The notes: a model not told the origin generated them from the letters alone. A stretch of 64,000 nucleotides of DNA from Amphibalanus amphitrite (GCF_019059575.1 NW_024882313.1:62001-126000); one strand, 5' to 3'; shown: positions 46,701 to 57,529, numbered from the stretch's first letter. Made by a program: numbers and translations.

Positions 46701-49700
46701 GGTTGACCTCAGGTCACGTGACCTCGAGGTCATCGTGTATGTCATTCGATGCGTCTTGACGAGCTGAACACAATGAGACCATCCACGCGTCTGTATCTTG
46801 TTCCTGTACGGAGTTATTGGCCAAAAACCTTTGGTGACCTTTGATGACGTCACATGACCTCACAGCTGCCCAACAGCAAAACAGACCTCAAGGTAGTGAA
46901 GGTTGATCGTTTATGAAGTCATGTATGGTATATGGGGCCATTCCGACCCGTTTTAGTGGTAAAAACAGGGAGTTGATTAATGATTTTTCCCCCATTGACT
47001 TAAAGGGACTGTCCCACCTTCAAAAAATTGCTTTGATATACTGTTCTTGTGTTGCAAGACATAGATTAGGGGCCCCTGTACACGAAATTGGCAAACATTC
47101 GGCCCATAGTTGGCTAATTGTTTAAAAATTCCAATTTAAAGCTTTTGGATCGATTACGTCATATGATTGTTTTTTTATCGGGCAAAGTTTTTGGTAAGTG
47201 GGGGCCGTTCAAGGTCAGTGGGGGCTCGGCTGCGGCTATGGAACGTGATTGGCCGGACGACGTAGAATCTTCGTCGTCTGAGAGACATCGAACGCGGGGT
47301 TAGATTTTAGTAACATGCAAAGTAACACAAACATGTTCAATGTTCATGGAAAGGATTGAAATGAAAATTGGAAAATTGAAGCTTGAACTTTGTCAAGAAG
47401 AAGGTCGCAAACTGCAAAGAATATCAACAAGGCCTTACTTATCATTTTTAAAAGATTATAGAATGCTCCCTAATAAGCAAAAGCAAGATATTGATTGCCC
47501 ACAATGTCTTGGGCACATGGATGATGGAAGTGAGCTCAACTTCAATAATCAGACCTAAGAATCACAATGGATATAGCCATGAGCCAGACTGCAAAGTATG
47601 GCAATTTTGTCCAGATGTTGTCAGTGCAGACTCCTTCGTCTGGTGCGGATTTAAGTGTGGTGCGGTGTGGATTTGGTTTGGTGTGGTGCAGATTTAGTGT
47701 AGCGGGGTGCGAAGTGTTCTCTCAGCCCCCTTTGGTGTGAATTTTCTGGCTCAGTTTGCAGGGTTTGTGTAAATTTTGAACTTAGGCCAGTGCTCCTTGG
47801 CGACCTGCGAGCCATACTCTGCAGTACTGGCCTGGGCCCATGAGCAAAGTAATATAATATAGTCTGTTCAAGATTCAATATAATAAGTCTGCAAAACACA
47901 TTCCAGCAATTGTAATTGAAGCAGAATGAATTGTAGTGACCTGCATTTGTATTTTTGTTGTGTCTGTGAAAAATAATAAATATACCTACTTATTGGAAAA
48001 ATCGTGGCCTTTCAGCACATTTGGCAGAGTTGTGTGACTCTGATGTAGTGGCTCATGTGGAACGCAACGAGCTGCGGAACAAGCTTGAATAGCATTTTGC
48101 CTCAGGGCTATCTGCCAGAAACATTTCATCTGCATGAATTTATCTACAGGCAAGTCTGACAAATTTGTGGATTAACTGGGGACCTTGTAAGCCTGCATAT
48201 TAAATTCTAGCCTACCAGCTCAGCCCTATCCTCAGTTTCAGCATTCAGCATGATAACAGTTCTGATCAAGTTCTGATTGTCACCACTGAGACACCAATGG
48301 AGTCCTCTGAAATTTTGCCTTTTAATTAAATTATTTGTAAGAGTTTCAAGCTATATTTAGACCAAACATTTCACTCTCAAAGATCTGCGACCTACCCCAC
48401 TCGTCCAGTAGGATGCCTGGCGCGCAAACAGTCCAGCAGTGAGCTGCCAGCCGGCACGCAGGGCAGCAGCAGGCAGCAGCAGCAACGGCAACTGGTGAAC
48501 ACGTCTTGGACTGCAGCCACGACATAATCTAGGCTAGCGTCTATTCAATTTGTCCATGTACAAGTCCCACAGCTCCTGCCCGAGGTGCCAGAGGTTGCGC
48601 AAGTCAGGGAACTGACCACCTCCAGCCCAGGCGTGGTTCACTGACTCAAGATATTTCAACTGACCAGTCAGAGTTCATGTTTTGCAACTTTTATCCAAGT
48701 TATTTGTAATTGTAATATTCTAAACTGAATTTTAGGCATGACTTCATTTTTCAAGAGCTACAAAGAACACACCTTCCCTTTGCAGCACGTCTATTGTCCT
48801 AACATTAGTCACATAGTTGCAAGAAGCGACTTGAATGCGGAACCTGCCTGTTTTGAAGCCCTGTTGTCTGTTGGGTGACACTGCACAGAGGTAAGGATGG
48901 GGTGTGATTTTGCTGCTGTTTGTCAGGTTCAATATGTGTGTCAATGATCACAAAGTACTCTAAAGGTTTAAAAAATGCACAGCATGGCCTAACAAAGCAC
49001 ATTACCTAGGTTTTGACAAGCAGCACAGCGACTGTGGTACAAAGGATTCACGACCGCGATTCACTCGGATGGATGCCTCCGAAAGCTATGGCCGATGTTA
49101 AAACCATGGTAACTGCGCAGAAAATAATAAGCAACGGCGAGCCCGAAGCACTAGCTGCCATCTTCATGAATAACAGTGACGCGCGAGAGAGGTCCACTCG
49201 ACAGGACCACCTTTTCCACCTTCCACGCTCGCGGCTCGAGACTGGCAAGCGACGATTCGGCTACCGGGCCGCGGCGCTACTAAACAGTCTGCCTCCCGGT
49301 GTCATCGAACAGCGCCCCGCCCCATTCGCCCGTGCGGCCAAGGCTGCAGTCTGTCCGGCGATGGCGACCGCCCGACGATGACCCGTGTCAGAGGAAGGAG
49401 GTGCGACATCCGTGTGCGGTGTGCTGTCTTGAATCGTCCGTTTGTATATAGAGAGAGCGAATGTCCAGCGATTGAATCTGTATGCCTGTGTTTCTTGTCC
49501 CCGCATGTTTTTGTTTGTGCCCGACTCAGACTCTGGACTGTAATCGCCACGCCCCGCGTGGATTGTCCATGAAGGTAATACAATACAATACAATACAAGG
49601 CCCAGTCCTGGTCCCATGCTCATGTTAGTAGCTGGATCTGCTCCCAGGAAACAAAGGTAAAACACTATTGACAGCTTTAAGATGAAATCTGCAGGAAAAC

Positions 49701-52700
49701 TAAGCCATCTATAAAATCTAACATAAGCTTAAAAGCGCAACAGAGCATTTCTGATTCAACGTGCAGCACTTCCGCTTTCATCCGCCATCAGCAACTCAGT
49801 TCAAAGAATGATGCATTACATCACTAAAATTTATTTCAAAATACCTCTGCATGGTGTTTACACAAACAACAGTTCTTTACTAGACATGGTCGACCTCAGG
49901 CCACCCACACTTCAGCAAACAGGGTATTATCAATGTTTAACGGCTCAAGGTTAGTCGTCTTGGATGTTCAGAAATAAAAAGGTGAACATTCATTGTCTCT
50001 TCCTTATTTGTCACCATCAATAGATTGTGGACTCCTCAGAGCATGTCTTGATTATGGAGTTGAAACAGCAGTGAGCAAATCATTTATGATTTTGATACTA
50101 TGATTAATTTCAGTGAGTTGCACACTTGAACTTGACACCTGCCATTGATAAGTTCATGGCTCTTGCATTCTTCAGTCACATGTAGGACGGCCTCTTAAAT
50201 ATTTAAATACAAAAATAAAAATACTGCTAGAATTAGAAGACTATTAGAATTATTTTGGCATATCAATTTAATTCTCCACCTCGTGGCGCCGCGGGCGCTG
50301 TTCCAAGAGGCGTTGTTATTTTTCAAGGTTTCAATAAAAAACAAGTCGACAGATACAGAAACTTCGGAGGGGTGTTCACGGGCACCGCACACTGCTGCGT
50401 GCGGTGTGTGCGGTACGTCCAGCAGGCGTGGGGGTAGGGGATGGGTAGGCGGCTCTGACGTCACGGCTGCGTGCGGTGGACGGTCCGCTGTGGCCAGTCC
50501 CGACCGGCCACAGCGGTCGCTGTGTGCGGTGACGCAAGGCTGACGTAGGGACGCAGTGGGCGGAGCTTGGAGGCTGTGTGCGGTCCGACCGCACACAGGG
50601 TCCGTGAACAGCCCTCTGAAAAGGCGGAAACGTCACAGGTTTTAAGTGCCAATACCAATACATTGTGGCACTTATTTGCACAGATGTCAAAATCAAACAC
50701 GAATTTATTTGCGATGAAGTAATTGCTGGAGAAACGGTTTTCACGACTCTGATTTTCAAAGAACGCCCATCAAGATGGCTATCTCAACTCAATTCTAATG
50801 TTAAGGTGGGACAGTCCCTTTAATGGGGAGGTCGCGAAATTGACCTGACCTTAGGTCACCGATATCAAAATTCCGAGATATACAAATTGTAGCTACTAAT
50901 GACCTAATAATATCCTGCGACTTTCAAATGCCTCCGACATCTACTGTAGCTCTGGCACGGTGACAAAGTTGCAAAAAAGTGACTTGAGGTTGGGTCATTC
51001 AAAGTGACCTGGTGACCTGACCTTAAAAGGTAGGAGGTTCAAACTTGCACATCATGTGTAAAATTGATGAGGTTATAGTCATACCAAATTTCGCGGCGCT
51101 ACGCGCCGCGGTTTTCCCGCTATTCGCGAAAAACCTCAGGGGAGGGGGCGGATATCCGCCCCCCCCGTCGGTGCGCGGGTTAAGAAATTAGTTTGTACTT
51201 GGCATCGACACGCAACAACGTGGTTGATATTTCTTAGTAACTGGTGTGGCCGATATACCGATATCCCTCCAACTACCATCAGAGAATTAGTCTAACCACG
51301 CTGTCCGTCTCAAGGTGGCGGCCATTAGTAGGCCCTGCCCGGTCTCAGCTGCGCCATTGTCTGGCTCGTATTTACGTCTGGTCACGTCGGTGTCTTACCA
51401 ACGCTAGTTGTCAGTCGGTGGTATCTTCCTTGCCCTAGTGTTTGACCGGTCTATGTCGTCCTCGGTCCAGGTGTCAGCTGGTGGTGCGCGACGACGGCGA
51501 CTACGCGGCCTGTTTGGGTGACGCTGACCGGCTGGTCGACTGGACAATCGTCGAGCAGGTCTGGCTGCAGGAGGACGAGCCGACCACGTGTCCGATCTGT
51601 CTGTACCCGCCGGTGGCGGCGCGCGTCACCCGCTGCGGCCACACCTACTGCTGTGCCTGCCTCCTGCACTACCTGGCGCTCAGCGACCAGGCCGCCCGCA
51701 AGTGTCCCATCTGCGAGGAGACGGTGCACCCGGACCAGGTGCGCCGGTGCCGGCTGGTGCCGCGCCCGCCGGCCCGGCTCGGAGACACGGTGGCGTTCCG
51801 GCTGATGCGTCGCCAGCCCGGCTCGCTGCTCGGCCAGCCGGTACAGGACGGAGAGCCCTGGGAGGAGCTGGTCACGCTCGGAGACGACGAGGAGCGACAG
51901 AGACTGGCCAGAATCATACTGGCCACGCCCAAACAGGTACCAAACACCGAGAAATACTTCTGGCCTTGAATGTCGTCAGGCAAACGTTGTTTAGAGAAAA
52001 CTGTGCCATTGTTTTGACGTATTCTCGAATTTTCTTAACTTTGCGCTTTTCAAATTTCAACTTGATATTTTAGTCGGCTTAATGTTTTCAATGCACCTGG
52101 TTACCGTTAGAGTCCAATGCTCGCCAGAGCTAATATTCTGTGCCTTTTTCCCGTCAGGTGGCGTCTGAGATCCTGGCGCCGGAGCGGGCGGCGCTGGAGC
52201 TGCAGCTGGCGGAGCTGGCCGACGAGCCGGAGGCGTGCTTCGTGCAGCAGGCTCTCACTCAGCTGGAGGAGCAGGAGGCGGCCGTGGCTGAGCGCGCGCT
52301 GGCCGCGCTGGCCAAGCCGCAGCGGCCCGACCCGGCCACGGCGGCCGAGCAGGCCACGCCGCTGCCGACGGCCGCCGCCGACAGCGCCATCGTCTACCGC
52401 TCGGCCTTCGACGAGCAGACGGTGGAGCAGGCGGCCGAGGAGGCGGCGGCCGAGCTGGCCACCGGCGCCCGGCAGCGCTCCCTCAGCGAGACCTCCTGCA
52501 CCGAGATCACCGCCGCCGACCTGGAGGTGCCGGCGGCCGCGCCCGGGCCGGCGGCCGCGCCGCGACGCGACGACCACGAGCAGCCGCTCTACTACTACCA
52601 GGCGGAGGGCGGCGAGCACGTGTACCTGCACGCGCTCAACTGCCGCATGCTGCTGCAGGAGCACGGCGCCTGGGAGCGCTGCCCGCGCCGCCTGGCCGCC

Positions 52701-54175
52701 CAGCTGATCGACGTGGACGCGGTGACGATGACAGCGCCGCTGCGCCAGCGCCTCCGCTCCCTGCGCCACCTGCCGCTGGCCACTCCCCTGCAGGTGGTCG
52801 AGGTGCGACTCCGACCGCCGGACGTCTCCACAGAAACGGTGGCGCTCTTCAAAGGTGGGTGAAGGTGTTGGCGTGATGGCAGATGTAGATGATAGTGAAG
52901 TGCGTGCCCTGTCTGCAGCGGCAGACAGCCGTTCTATGTTTGGCTTCATCCGTCAAGAACGGTCAGTATCAAGGAGGTAGAACGTTAGTTGTGACTTAGT
53001 TCGCTAGTTTTGTATCAGAGCCTCTCAAATCGCTGATTATCCAGAAGGTCGGGTGAGCCTGTTCACATGAACATCAAGCACGTTTGAGCGCGCTGATTCC
53101 AAAGCGTTGAGTCCATGCAGCCAGCACTTTCGCTGCATGATAATTATCCTTTGGAACAGCACATTGGTCTGAGCCAGGTGTCAGGTGGCATTGGGTAACC
53201 TACAATGCCACTAATTTGGCTCATCCACAATTCATAGGTTTGTATCCACTGATTTGATCCCTCGTCACGAGAAAGTACGGGCTGGCTCAGCTGAATTGAG
53301 GCCACGTCACACGCTATGCGCCATCTTTCAGTTTTCTTTCATCTAGTTCGAAGCAAATATCAATAACCCGACGACCAATACTAACCATTGACCATAAATT
53401 CGCCCCACAGATCAGATCAAAAAGCGTGAGCAGCGTCGGAAGGACAAGCAGCGCCGTGAGCGGCAGCACGAGCGGCGCCTCCGCCAGCAGGGGAGTCGCC
53501 GCGCGCCTCCCATCGAGGCTGTGTACGACGCGGCGTTCCCGTCTACCGCTGCCGAGCTGCCGCCGCGGCCGCCCACCCCGCCGCTGCTCCAGTCGGCCGT
53601 CACCCCGCTACAGTCGCCGACCGAGGCCGCCCAGCTGGGCTCGTCTCCGTCCTTCGCGCAGCTGCTGCGGGCGGCCGGTGCCGGCGGCGGGCCGGCGGTG
53701 GCCTGGCCGAGCGCGGTCCGCCCGCCGCCGGCCCCCGCTCCGGCTCCGGCCGCGGCCCGGGAGGATGAGCCGAATGCTGTGCCGAGCTACAGCGACAGCT
53801 GGTCGGCTGACCTGGCCGCCGCCCTGGAGCGGGCCACGCAGGACCGCGCCGCCGCCAACGGTTAGTGGGGTGGACAAGTGGTTACACGGGCTTTTTGCAG
53901 GTGCTTTCGACCGACTACGCTTAGTTACAAAAAAAAAAAATGTTTCCATTCGACACTGGCCGCATATGAATACGACATGCCTTTTACTCTTTCTAGCCGG
54001 TCTTTCTGCACCCGTTTTGTTTGTTTTGACCCTGACCTCATGATCTTCGCCTCTGACAGTTCTGTCCTTTCCAGCCGGCTCCGACGCCGCCGGCGCCGAG
54101 GGCCGCTCGACCAAGGGCAAGAAGGGTAAGAAGGGCCGAGGCACGGTGCTGCTCTCTGGAGGCCTAACCTTCTGA
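43678..54175 (+). CDS. RNF10: RNF10, RING finger protein 10 (E3 ubiquitin ligase), seven coding exons
   Basis: Seven exons join in phase to give 748 residues, against about 811 in human. The N-terminal third is Gly/Arg-rich and disordered. Residues about 105-180 hold a region conserved in RNF10 (GSKKGFQDVSYLVNF, KEQYLQAR). The C3HC4 RING is at residues 218-259, with ligands C218, C221, C233, H235, C238, C241, C256 and C259. It is preceded by LVDWTIVEQV and followed by the RNF10-type long region (YYYQAEGGEHVYLHALN, LRHLPLATPLQVVEV). A basic KKREQRRKDKQRRER helix and a Ser/Pro region come next, then a Lys-rich end LLSGGLTF. Family knowledge: RNF10 is a ubiquitin ligase implicated in ribosome quality control (40S proteins) and in signalling to the nucleus. 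The untranslated ends are not resolved. Confidence 0.93.
43775..44932 (+). other. RNF10 intron 1
   Basis: AT-rich; no repeat or gene seen. Confidence 0.6.
44933..45123 (+). CDS. RNF10: RNF10 exon 2, Gly/Arg-rich
   Basis: The acceptor GTGCCGGCAG opens the exon and the donor is CGAGAACAG then GTGCGG, phase 0. It reads EYNGNGRGGGCRGGRRP, an RGG-like run typical of RNA-binding tails, then AEYGHREQ, which leads into the conserved region of exon 3. A second frame is also open here, but only this one joins exon 3 in phase. Confidence 0.8.
45183..45260 (+). other. tRNA-like sequence (tRNA relic or SINE head) in RNF10 intron 2
   Basis: TGGTCTAGTGGATAAGG resembles an A box with a good D-stem (GTCT/AGGC). 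It is followed by a CTAATAA loop with anticodon-like AAT, as in tRNA-Ile, in a stem with a mismatch. The T arm is poor (GTGAGTTGCGGCC), so this is not a working tRNA. Confidence 0.35.
45618..45862 (+). CDS. RNF10: RNF10 exon 3
   Basis: The acceptor TGTGTGTTCAG and donor CAGGCCAG then GTGAGAC give 245 bases, phase 0 in and phase 2 out. It carries SKKGFQDVSYLVNFRCESAR and RVFRPKHVKEQYLQA, which line up with the human KKINLNHLLNF and NKELFLQAN segments. Confidence 0.9.
46380..46412. repeat. G-tract/C-tract hairpin, left end of outer element
   Basis: A run of about nine G residues, CGGATGACCG, then about ten C residues. It can fold as a very stable hairpin, or as a G-quadruplex if strands separate. 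A partner of the same form (GGGGGCGGATATCCGCCCC) lies at about 51142-51167. Confidence 0.85.
49150..49598 (+). mobile_element. LINE 3' fragment with (AATAC)n tail
   Basis: The plus strand encodes RSTRQDHLFHLPRSRLETGK then RRFGYRAAALLNSLPPGV, the usual last conserved block of many LINE ORF2 proteins. It is followed by a short 3' UTR and an AATAC pentamer tail at 49577-49598. Everything upstream in the ORF is lost. It sits inside the inner TTAA element, so it is younger than that element. Confidence 0.75.
50367..50615. mobile_element. Small palindrome-rich inverted-repeat element (MITE-like)
   Basis: GAGGGGTGTTCACGG at the left and CCGTGAACAGCCCTC at the right are inverted copies with one mismatch. 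Inside, GTGCGGT-type motifs and strong palindromes recur, for example CCGCTGTGGCC...GGCCACAGCGG at about 50486-50518 and GTGCGGTCCGACCGCAC. No target duplication was clear. The ends and composition suggest hAT or P-like origin. Confidence 0.65.
51471..51936 (+). CDS. RNF10: RNF10 exon 4, with the complete RING domain
   Basis: The acceptor CTCGGTCCAG and donor AAACAG then GTACC bound the exon. It encodes CQLVVRDDGDYAACLGDAD, WTIVEQVWLQ, then the C3HC4 RING from CPICLYPP through CGHTYCCACLLHYLAL to KCPICEE. GDTVAFRLMRR follows, then a helical end. All eight zinc ligands are present, and CPICLYPP is also found in human RNF10. Phase 2 in, phase 0 out. Confidence 0.96.
52158..52854 (+). CDS. RNF10: RNF10 exon 5, conserved C-terminal half
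   Basis: The acceptor TTTCCCGTCAG and donor TTCAAAG then GTGGGT bound 697 bases. It starts VASEILAPERAALELQLAEL (human: VLEEKVALEQQLAEE) and contains YYYQAEGGEHVYLHALNCR and the LRSLRHLPLATPLQVVEV block that matches human RYLSHLPLTCEFSICEL. A long antisense frame over this exon is a GC artefact. Confidence 0.95.
53411..53860 (+). CDS. RNF10: RNF10 exon 6, basic helix and Ser/Pro tail
   Basis: The acceptor CGCCCCACAG precedes DQIKKREQRRKDKQRRERQ, the counterpart of human DIEKRKRQRQKKAREERRR. Then come a Pro-rich region, SPSFAQLLRAAGAG (human PSFAQMLRVGKAK) and YSDSWSADLAAALERATQDR. The donor is GCCAACG then GTTAGT, phase 1. Confidence 0.93.
54075..54175 (+). CDS. RNF10: RNF10 exon 7, last coding exon (copy A)
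   Basis: The acceptor CCTTTCCAG leads to AGSDAAGAEGRSTKGKKGKK and ends GTVLLSGGLTF and stop. Human RNF10 ends in a Lys-rich run and LLFSTSVVHTK. A diverged copy of this exon lies at 56889-56971 with the same phase. Confidence 0.9.
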
Positions 54176-54860
54176 AGGAGCTCGGATGCCTCCCTGGGTC
54201 TCACCACCGACCGGGCGAAGAGATATACCCAGCCGCTGACCGTCTAACGGCCCAGTCTCTGTTCTGTTAAACTCACCCAGCCGGTTGCAGGAGCCACTCG
54301 CTGCCCGTTATCCCGGCTAGTTTGGTTGCTGCGACTGGCTGTGGCCGCTGTCTGGTTTAGTCACGCTGTCTGGCAGTGCCCGGCCCGCCCGATGTCTGGT
54401 TTGGTTTGCTAACAGTGACAGGCCGGTGTCTGGTTTGGTTTCGCCGGCCCGCCCCAGCTGACGCCGAGCAGGTGCCGTGTGTGAGGGGCGCGGCCGGCGG
54501 CTGGTCAATAATACACGGTACCCAGCAGTCTTACCGGACTGTGTATGTGGAAATGGTGTGGTGAATACTAGTTTGAACGGAGTCTGGAATGATTTACAGA
54601 GTGTAGGTGCGCCTGGGTCTGGGAATAACAGGAAAAGTACCAAGCAGTTGCAGAAGAATGTAAGGGGCTTACGTTCCAGATCCAGAGTCTTCGTTGTGAG
54701 GTGCGTAAAAATTAGCGTTTTTGATGTCTGATGCTTTGCTACCGTTATTAAAGATGTGCTAACAATATGTGCGCATGGATTTGGACAAGATAAGTTGCCT
54801 GCATCACCTGCATTTCATCACTCATCCTCATTATGGGGCTGGCAGGCTTCCGCCTTGGCC

Positions 54861-54868
54861 AAAATAAA
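54861..54868 (+). terminator. Candidate RNF10 polyadenylation signal
   Basis: AATAAA within CAAAATAAATTC, about 690 bases after the stop of copy A; ATTAAA also occurs near 54748. No cleavage-site evidence. Confidence 0.35.
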
Positions 54869-56354
54869 TTCAAACGATGACCTTTTATGAAGGAATGCCA
54901 TATACGTGTGGAATGGGTTGCATCATGCATGAATATGAATTATGAACTGGAGATGGGGAAAATCATATAGTAATATAATTGCGTGTGCATCCAAGATCGA
55001 GGGTCCCAGGAACGTGTGCATCCGTGCTTTTGGCTGACTGATAATTTATGCGTACACCGTGCACTTATTTTTGCTTCGTAAAGGAATATAGTAGCATATG
55101 GCAGCTCAAAAGGGGTGTGTATGCGCCGCAGCTGATACGAAAGCGCTATCACCTTGTTGGTTTTGTTTTGCATCTCAATCTGTGGTTGTGGTGGAGTGGT
55201 GGATGCTGAATCACAAGGCAGTCCCTTCTATTGTTTTTCCGGTTTGTGTGCACTTCTTTCATTTTATTTTGCTTGATTTACACAATAACTTATCTGCACA
55301 TTGTCAGAATCTTAGATCCAGTGCGCTGTGCAGTTACACTTCATGCTGCTGCTGGCTTTTAAAGCTCAAGCGCTTTCAATTTGGCTTCTTTTGCATAAAT
55401 TGAAATGTATTAAAATTGTGGTTTTCTTTTTCCATACCTAGGGCGTTAGTAGAACAAAAATGTGTGGGATTTATTACTCCAAACACTTGCATTTTTGCAT
55501 CGATAAAATTGTATGTAAAGAAGCTTATTTTGACTTCCCAAAGAAGGGATGACAGTGAAAACGGCGCCTGGGGCGATTTGCTCAAGGCTCTTGAAATTCA
55601 CCCTCATAAACCATGTGACATCCAGCATGTAGAAGGCATTGAGAGGGGGAGTAGTTCTTAATAGACACGTGGCTCAATATGCCCTCGCTCAATATGGCTC
55701 GTTTTCATTGGCGTCCCAAAGAAGCAGCTGTCTTTCACAATCCTCAATCACATGGCATTGACAAAGTTGAAGTTGTACATACTCGGCCAGACTGCTGTTG
55801 GTTATCCAGTTTTTTTTTTACTTATTTACTTATCTGTCCAGACTCCAGTGCTGCATGATAGTGGTCAGCGAATATCAGTAAATACCCACCATGCCTGCCT
55901 ATAGTGTAAACTGGAATTTAAATTTGAAGTTATAGGGTACTGGTACCCATACATTGCTAATAAAAAGGGAAGTCTCCTTTGTGTTTTTCAGTTCATTTGT
56001 CAAATATCTGAATGGTTCTTGAAGCTTCCTTTGATCTTGGAAATGAATTGTGTTGTTATGCTCAACTGAATGTTAGGACTTTCTTCTTGAAGAAGTGAGC
56101 TAAATTTTGGCAATAGCATGGCTGAGTCAAATATATCCTGTTTTTGTTTTATTTTTATGGCTATTCCAAAATAAAATGGCCACAAAAATATGCTCTCTGC
56201 TAAGTGCTAGCTGATGCTGGATATGTTACATGTTCACCCATCTTACTCTCACAGGTCTCATCCACATTGCACATCATTTAAAATCTGAAGTCATCAGCTG
56301 CAGTCTGTTGTTGCTGTGATCTCTGCTGAGGTCACCTCTCTGAGCCGGCGCACC
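54869..56354. other. AT-rich DNA between the two RNF10 3' cassettes
   Basis: Clearly AT-richer than the flanking exons. No gene, terminal repeats or RNA seen. A TTGCATAAATTGAAATGT stretch at about 55390-55410 resembles 41249-41266, perhaps a dispersed repeat. Confidence 0.45.
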
Positions 56355-56622
56355 ATGGAGCAGGCTGACGGCGCCCCCGCCCCCGCGGCCGCTCCGGCGG
56401 CGCCCGTCTGGCCGTGTGCGCCGCGCCGGGGTCCTCCGAGGCCGCAGGGCGCACCGGCCGCCGGTGCCGGCCGCGGCTCCGGCGCCGGCTACGTGATGCC
56501 GGCCAGCGATGTGCGGCTGGACGACCCCGGCTCTGCTCCCGACTTCAGCGAACAGTGGTCGGCCGACCTGGCCGCCGCCATGCAGAAGGCGAACGAGAAC
56601 CGCGCCGCCGCCGCGGCAGCAG
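56355..56622 (+). CDS. Duplicated RNF10 exon-6 3' part (copy B)
   Basis: ATG at 56355 sits in a strong start context (CACCATGG), reading MEQADGAPAPAAAPAAP. It then runs through a Pro/Ala region to SAPDFSEQWSADLAAAMQKA and NENRAAA, closely like exon 6 (YSDSWSADLAAALERATQDR). The donor is GGCAGCAG then GTCAGT in phase 1, the same as exon 6. No acceptor of phase 1 was found just upstream, so this copy probably needs its own promoter or an exon that I cannot see. Confidence 0.65.
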
Positions 56623-56888
56623 GTCAGTGTAACCGGGGAACACAGTGGCTGCTGGAAATGCAGATAATAAGGAGCAGTAGTCTCTTCATTCGTGGTAGAA
56701 AACTGACGTTTTCGCTCATTTTCGGCTGACGTTCGCTCATTTTCCGATGATTTCACCGTCCTGCGCTTAATTAACCATTGATATGTTTATTGTTAACGTT
56801 CGTTAATATCTTCATTTTCAAGTTTCTATTATTTTGATTTGACCATCTGATCGTTTTGACCATAGCACATATCCCGTTTTCCCTTCAG

Positions 56889-56971
56889 GCGGCGGATCTG
56901 AAACCAAACCAAAGGGCAAGAAGGGCCGAAAGGGCAAGTCTATTCTTATCTCTGGCGGCCTGAGCTTCTGA
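56889..56971 (+). CDS. Duplicated RNF10 last exon (copy B)
   Basis: The acceptor TTTTCCCTTCAG leads to GGSETKPKGKKGRKGKS and ends ILISGGLSF and stop, parallel to GKKGKKGRGTVLLSGGLTF of copy A. It accepts phase 1, so it can be joined to copy B exon 6 (116 residues in total) or to the real exon 6 donor at 53860 as an alternative last exon. No clear AATAAA was seen downstream. Confidence 0.75.
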
Positions 56972-57525
56972 AGCAGAGGTCGCCACCTGTACGGCTGTGG
57001 CCGGCTGACTGGTGACGCCAGCTCGCGGCCAGTTCCCGCCGCCCCCGCCGCTAATGTTGCTGCTGTGATACGCCAAAGCTGAACTTGGCCTCGCTGTACG
57101 ATCTGATGTACGGCGCTAGAATTCTCAGTACAACGTGATGCTTGGTATGACTATATTGATGATCTTTTTTGCACAATATACGACCATCAAACTTGATACG
57201 ATTTACTTGAGGAAGGAGCGGTCTACACTTCCCAGTTGCCAGTAGCGGGGTTTGAAACTGTAGGTGAAACCTACCCATCTATGCGCCAACAGGAAGTTAT
57301 AATGGGATTGTTGATGTTATTGGATAGTGGATACTGATAGCGAAAGAAGTCAGAAGAAGGAGCAAGGAGCAAAGAACGGAGAAGAGCCCCTCGACTTCAT
57401 CAAGGGGGGCTAGGTCTAAATTTTTACTCCAGAAGATCACATTGATGGGGGAAGAGGCGCTAAAAGTTTCGCAACCCTATCTCTGAGCATGCTGGAGCTA
57501 TTGCAAAATGTGTCGCACGACTTAC
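56972..57525. other. 3' flank of copy B
   Basis: A GAAGAAGGAGCAAGG purine-rich patch lies at about 57350-57390. No gene was seen. Confidence 0.4.
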
Positions 57526-57529
57526 CAGT

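Larger units (their letters stand above)
47004..50819. mobile_element. Inner TTAA-flanked DNA element nested in the outer one
   Basis: The ends AGGGACTGTCCCACCTT and its exact complement lie inside TTAA at 47000-47003 and 50820-50823. The end itself contains a GGGACTGTCCC near-palindrome. The 3.8-kb body has no transposase frame that I recognise, but contains a LINE fragment and a small inverted-repeat element, so it has itself been a landing site. Confidence 0.82.
46346..51179. mobile_element. Outer TTAA-flanked DNA element (piggyBac- or Kolobok-like, non-autonomous), split by an insertion
   Basis: TTAA at 46342-46345 and 51180-51183 flank inverted ends that match perfectly for about 20 bases (CCCGCGCACCGACGGGGG). 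A TTAA duplication with ends starting CCC fits piggyBac-type elements; Kolobok also uses TTAA. Just inside each end lies a G-tract/C-tract hairpin. Only about 1 kb belongs to this element (46346-46999 and 50824-51179). The middle is a second TTAA element. No transposase is visible. Confidence 0.82.

Noticed and set aside
52107-52949. 280-codon antisense frame across RNF10 exon 5
   Set aside because: Mirror of a GC-rich exon whose sense frame clearly matches RNF10; no splice or start context.
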